Shown here in pieces: positions 59,907-64,000 of a DNA stretch of 64,000 bases. Below the pieces are notes generated by a model, which saw only the letters and a program-made list of their open reading frames with translations, was not told the origin of the DNA and did no database searches. The position numbers were made by a program, and so were the translations under genes. Source of the DNA: Aspidiotus rigidus (lineage: Eukaryota; Arthropoda; Insecta; Hemiptera; Diaspididae). The stretch is from assembly GCA_035079385.1 (NCBI GenBank), contig JAVHKY010000035.1:1116001-1180000 (forward strand). Reading direction: 5' to 3'. Every line of letters begins with the position of its first letter. Position 1 is the stretch's first letter.

Positions 59907-60116
59907 CCCCCTTACTATTTTTTAAATAAATTATTACAGATGATTTCTCTAAAAAATGCCTGAAATACGAGTAAAATATTGTCTCGATTTTTTCTGAACG
60001 AATATGCACTCTAGAAAAATGATAAAAAATAATTTAACGATTTGGGTTAGAATGGGGTATAAAAAGATAGAAGTAGTAGTAATGGGGTCTTGGGTTCAAG
60101 ACCCGTCATTACTACT
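59907..60116 (-). repeat. Polinton terminal inverted repeat, right
   Basis: Inverse copy of 46837-47046. The outer 42 nt form the same hairpin. Ends ...CATTACTACT, directly followed by ACCACG. Confidence 0.9.
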
Positions 60117-60122
60117 ACCACG
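60117..60122. repeat. Target site duplication, right (ACCACG)
   Basis: Direct copy of 46831-46836. Confidence 0.85.
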
Positions 60123-61665
60123 TAACATCCTGATCTTTGTGCTCCCCCTCTACAAAGTTATAAGTCCCTACTCAATGACGGTTCAGACCTCTGAATTTTT
60201 TTAAGCACCTTCTACGTAGAGGTTGAAACCTTTCTACTTCTGACAATAGTACTTTTGGGTGTTACCCCAACATCAGTTGTATCGCTAATAAAGAAAAAGA
60301 CCAAAGCCTTAAACTTTAGTTCTTATAGTATAATTGGCTACAACAACGCTGTATTTTGATTGGTTCACTCGTTAACCTATACACTACGTTTCTATTGGCT
60401 ACCACGTCTGCTTCCATTTTATTGGTCGATTCTGCTACTTCTTTCTCGTCCAATCACCAAGCCGAACAATATTTGGCTGTTGAGCGTGATTTCATTGTTC
60501 AAGAGGCTGGCTCTTCTCCCCTTTTCCTTTGCAATCTTTGTCTGTCCTCAGAGTTTTTTTTCTCTTGATACGCTTTTCTCTATGTACCTATAACTTCGTA
60601 ACTTCCCATCTTCCTTTTCCTCGATGTTTCATGCTGCTTTTTCTCGATCTTGAACTTTTTCCCAGTCTCATTAATGTACATATCTTTGCGTTCCTCGCAA
60701 CTAAGCTTGTACAAATTCAAGCTCTCCTTGTCGTTTTGTTCCAGCTGGTCGTTTTCACCATAATGTATGGACATTTACATCGTAGCCATTGAACGCCTTA
60801 TCATCTTGTTTGTGTACTTTCCTAAACAGGGTACCGATCGGGAGTACTTTCGTATGAGTTCCCTTTTATGTTTTCGTTTTCCCAAGGACTCAGAGGAAGC
60901 CGTTGGATTTTCTGATCTGCTTTCCTACCTCGATTTTTCTCTTCCCCCCTTTATTGTTTTTCGAAATAGAATTTTTCCCATGTATGGTACTGATCTAGAG
61001 TACATTCTCGCTGTGCAGTCTTGGATTCGCTTCTTTGCTTCTATTTTCATGAGGATCTGGGGTGATAATAGATGTCATTTGGGATGATGGTATCCGTATG
61101 CGTTGGCTACCTGTAGATTTTGTATTCTATCGTGTTACCCTGCAGCCTAAAGGTTAGATCCAGGTAGTTGATAGTCTTGAGGCCTTTTTCCACAGTGAAT
61201 TTTCATTCTTTCATTCACCGCGGGGATCGGTCCACTTGTCTATTAGTGCCTGACCACACAATCAGAATATTATTCACGTATCCAGGCCAGCGTTTGATCG
61301 AGTTTCTGAACTTCCTACCTTTTGATATCATGTTTTCCTTGTCATTCATGAATATCTCCGCTCCCATCGTTATGCTTTTTTCCTTGCTGTAGAACTTGAT
61401 ATTGAATGGGCAATAGTTCTGGGCTACGATCCTTCCATTATTTAGGCGCACTTCAGTTCTTCATGGTTTCCATTGTATTTAGTTCATCCTTTAATATGGT
61501 GCCAAAAATGTTCGTCACGTCCAGGAGTCCACGATTGTCGTTATTCATGATCTCCACATTGTCCAATTGTTTTATCAGCTCCCTGTTGTTTTTGATGTTT
61601 TGTTCAGGTGCAAACTGGTAATTTTCTTTCAAGAATCTGGCCACGATTTTATTGAAGGGTGGGTA
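60117..61665 (-). pseudogene. Penelope-like element, copy E, degenerate
   Basis: Resumes the tail broken by the Polinton (ATTGGCTACCACGTCTGC, then GTTCAAGAGGCTGG). On the minus strand follow a nuclease remnant (60774-60580, YKLSCEERKDMYINETGKK, with GIY and YIG mutated) and reverse transcriptase pieces. The catalytic region is altered to YVNNILIVWSG near 61285-61250, so the two Asp of YADD are lost. The motif A region (LLDVTNIFGTILKDE) lies around 61520. The frame is broken many times. The copy ends at an inverted junction with copy F. Confidence 0.7.
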
Positions 61666-62003
61666 GCCACAACTACCCATCCGTGGTGAAGAGAATCAAC
61701 AATTTCCAGATGGATGAAAAGGAGAAATGCAGCTTGAGCGGAGTGGAAAAGCTCGGTTGCGAGCAGTCCGAAGGCATCTACATTGGTGAGACTGGACCAA
61801 AGTTCAATATCGAGAAAAAGAAGCGTGAAACATCTAGAAGAAAAGGGCCCCTTTCCGGCAAACACTGTAACAAGAAACAGAACAATGGAGAACTATTATT
61901 TGAAGTAATATACGTAAAGAGCCGCACGAAGAAAGGAAAACTCTGTGAACAGATGGAGATTGCGAAAGAAAAGAGGAGGAAAGTCAGCCTCTTGAGGACA
62001 TAA
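61659..62003 (+). pseudogene. Penelope-like element, copy F (nuclease end, plus strand)
   Basis: The 114-codon frame begins in the linker (NYPSVVKRINNFQMDEKEK), then KLGCEQSEGIYIGETGPKF with GIY and YIG present but the second Cys of the CxxC pair replaced by Ser, and ends near KRRKVSLLRT. It runs head-to-head from copy E at about 61660. Confidence 0.7.
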
Positions 62004-62290
62004 AGAGGATATCATAACACCCTCAAAATGTTTGTTTATAGTGTTGCAATAACACTCGCAGAGAAAGAAGCGAGTGCTATCTATGTAAGATGAAATAGGT
62101 GTGAAGATGATAATTCCTGGAGAGCAGTTAACTGAACTGCATTTGTACAGGACCTTCGACTTTTCATGTCGATTCATTGTTTTCACTGCAATATGACTGC
62201 AATGAAGAGGATTTATTTCCACGTGATTGATACAAAAGTCTGAGATGTAGAAGAAGTACGACCCCAAAGTGGAAGGTGACAGACAATATG

Positions 62291-62380
62291 GCATATATGA
62301 GGACGTATCTGGCAAAAGGGCCTCCGCACAATGTATTTCTCATGGGACGTAGGCCCTTCTGCCAGAACCCTCCTCATATG
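62291..62380. repeat. Imperfect hairpin next to a minisatellite
   Basis: CTGGCAAAAGGGCCT (62309-62323) pairs with AGGCCCTTCTGCCAG (62351-62365) with one mismatch. ATATGAGGA words extend the similarity outward on both sides. Confidence 0.65.
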
Positions 62381-62590
62381 AGGATACAATGAGAGTTCTT
62401 CGATGAGGACATTGTGAGGATACATTAAGGGTTCTTCTATGAGGCCATAATGAGGATACAATAAGGGTTCTTCTATGAGGACGTTATGAGGACATAATGA
62501 GGATACAATAAAGGTTCTTCTATGAGGACGTGATGAGGACATAATGAGGATACAATAAGGGGTTCTTTTATGAGGACATTATGAGGACAT
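62370..62590. repeat. GAGGACATAATGAGGATACA minisatellite
   Basis: Five or so irregular copies (about 40-55 bp) built from TATGAGGACAT(T/A)ATGAGGATACAATAAGG followed by GTTCTTCTATGAGG. It runs into the hairpin on its left, whose TATGAGGA arms it shares. Confidence 0.75.
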
Positions 62591-62599
62591 CAATCACAG

Positions 62600-63060
62600 A
62601 ATTGAACACTGTGAATCTCTGGGCTCTGATTGGTCGAGAAAGTTTGTCGAGAAGGTTTCGTGAAACTTTCAATCGGGATAAATGTAGATACTTTGAGTGC
62701 TTAAAATAGGTGATTAGTCTCACGGGTTTTTTGAGGACACAAATATTATTCACCGGGATATCGTGAAGTCTCTTATAAATTACCTAGTAATCTTACCATC
62801 ATAATCGTTGCGTATTCTTTTTCACATCCGTCTCGAAAATAAAGTGTTTATCTCGAGGGTGAGCCCACAACAAACTTGTAAGTGAGTGTGGTGACTTCCC
62901 ACCTCATGAATTCGAAGGTACAGCAAGTATAATAAAACCCATGAAGAATTTTAAGGATAAGGAGGCATTTGAGAAAAAAGTGAAAATTTCATATTAACGA
63001 GAAATTTTTTGGAGAAATCCGCCATAATTCCAGCAAATTGTTTCCCTTGGGAGGCATGGG
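62600..63060. other. No gene seen
   Basis: Mixed-composition spacer; nothing supported. Confidence 0.4.
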
Positions 63061-63330
63061 CTCTGAATATTAGCAATAACATACTGTGTCGTGATTCGTT
63101 TACTCTTTGGATGTAGGCTGCGTGTTTATTGGCTACCAGGTTTGTTATCATCTTATTGGTCGGTTCTGTTCATCACCAAGCTGAATAGTCTTTTGCTGTC
63201 AAATGTGATTAAATTGTTCAAGAGAATGGTTTTTCTCTTCTTTGCCTTTGGAATCACCATAATTATGTTTCCAGAGTTTTCTTGTTTTCGTGCGGTTCTC
63301 TACGTTTTCAAATTATTCAGTTCAGAGGCG
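63060..63330 (-). mobile_element. Penelope-like tail fragment, copy G
   Basis: ATTGGCTACCAGG at 63129, CTTATTGGTCGGTTCTG at 63151, and the GTCAAATGTGATTAAATTGTTCAAGAG block match the 33.8-34.0 kb copy. No coding part remains. Confidence 0.65.
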
Positions 63331-63586
63331 TAGAGGAAAGGCGGTTCACATACTCGTGAGAGCTCTGATCTACTCCAGGGACTAACGAAAATCCCGACCA
63401 TCGAGTGATACATGAAAGGGGAGAAAAGAGACTCGAAAAATGCCGATCATCCAACTTTGAAGTTGTAAACAACTGAGACCCCGAGCCGTGAATTGAAAAG
63501 AGCGAGAAAAAGGGAATCGATTCATTGACTTCACAATGTATCTTCTTCGGGTCGATAGTATGAGCCAAGAATTTGCGCTCAGCACT

Positions 63587-63716
63587 ATCCCGTTGAACAC
63601 TTGGTGTCCTCATGGCAAAAACACCCGTATTATGTCCCCAATATGTACACAAAATATCCTCATTCCTCCTAAATGCCCCTTTAGGGACAGGATGGGGCAA
63701 GAATGTTCAACGGGAT
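63587..63716. mobile_element. Possible MITE with 13-bp inverted ends
   Basis: ATCCCGTTGAACA at 63587-63599 is perfectly inverted as TGTTCAACGGGAT at 63704-63716. The ~130-bp interior has no coding capacity. No convincing target duplication was found, so the class is open. Confidence 0.5.
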
Positions 63717-64000
63717 GCCTACCAAAAAGGCTTTTTCATCTATTAAAACTTCTGTGGTGGATAAAATTCTCGAAAAGGTTTTCGAAAAGTTATAAGATAA
63801 TTAAATTTAAAATCGAGGTATGTCTTTTTAAATAAGAAATTACTCTGACGTCTTTCACATTTTTATCCACTACAACCATAGAAAGCTGAAGTTAATTACG
63901 AATTTGAGCTTACGGTATTCTATACAGGAAATAATTCTGACCATTGCGGTACCGAGTGCAATTCCTAGTAAGGTACAGAATTCTAGATATTATTGTTGTT
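63717..64000. other. No gene seen
   Basis: AT-rich end of the window; nothing supported. Confidence 0.4.

Larger units (their letters stand above)
46837..60116. mobile_element. Polinton/Maverick-like element, 13,280 bp, complete ends
   Basis: The boundaries are given by ~210-bp terminal inverted repeats beginning 5'-AG, a 6-bp target duplication, and related uninterrupted sequence at 32396-32435. The interior from about 48.0 to 55.7 kb is very AT-rich. It encodes a protein-primed-type DNA polymerase B in three broken frames, zinc-ribbon ORFs, a coiled-coil ORF and a helix-turn-helix-like ORF, on both strands. The right third has host-like composition and a five-exon gene. I looked for and did not find the retroviral-type integrase, FtsK/HerA packaging ATPase, adenain-like protease or jelly-roll capsid genes usual for Polintons of 15-20 kb. 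It is a non-autonomous, decayed member or a derivative lineage. Confidence 0.85.

Noticed and set aside
60080..60116. tRNA B-box-like GGTTCAAGACCC in the inverted repeat
   Set aside because: It is explained by the terminal palindrome. No A-box or cloverleaf can be drawn around it.
46837..60116. Two unrelated repeats that happen to face each other
   Set aside because: The matching 6-bp duplication, near-identical ends and the empty-site paralogue together make one element far more likely.

Overview
The window reads as nuclear DNA of an arthropod, most likely an insect. It holds intron-bearing genes with GT-AG junctions, a cuticle gene with one peritrophin-type chitin-binding domain, an orthologue of the fly adaptor Disabled, a mitochondrial glycine-cleavage H protein, and the typical insect mobile elements (R1- and I/Jockey-like LINE remnants, Penelope-like elements with GIY-YIG nuclease, a Bel/Pao remnant, hAT-type MITEs, a Polinton). 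No species can be named from the sequence alone.

The first half is host-like. After AT-rich DNA with two dead LINE pieces (0.66-1.26 kb and 5.98-7.24 kb) comes a four-exon CPAP1-type cuticle gene (8.87-10.66 kb, 411 aa) and a small hAT MITE with a perfect 8-bp target duplication. Next is the six-exon Disabled gene on the minus strand (23.0 to 16.1 kb, 1758 aa). It has a PTB domain followed by a very large terminal exon rich in DPF/SPF-type endocytic motifs and proline stretches. GCSH (24.5-25.4 kb, five exons, 165 aa) lies head-to-head with it. From 25.4 to 32.3 kb no gene is recognisable.

The second half, 32.3 to 64 kb, is a repeat nest. It is built mainly from broken Penelope-like elements on both strands, whose tails are unusually rich in CCAAT/ATTGG motifs. 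Nested in or beside them are a 1.77-kb hAT-type element filled with a 624-bp dimeric tandem repeat, a decayed Bel/Pao pol, a LINE RNase H remnant and several minisatellites.

The main discovery is a 13,280-bp Polinton/Maverick-like element at 46,837-60,116. It has ~210-bp terminal inverted repeats starting 5'-AG, a 6-bp target duplication (ACCACG) and a recognisable empty-site paralogue. Its left 8 kb is very AT-rich. That part encodes a broken protein-primed family B DNA polymerase, three SAP-like repeats fused to the polymerase N-terminus, several zinc-ribbon ORFs, a coiled-coil ORF and a helix-turn-helix-like ORF. No integrase, packaging ATPase, protease or capsid gene was found. The right third instead carries an apparently intact five-exon gene (289 aa, unknown function) with a polyadenylation signal. 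All three polymerase breaks and the break in the coiled-coil ORF sit on a GTAGGTA motif. Each element end can fold into a 42-nt hairpin.
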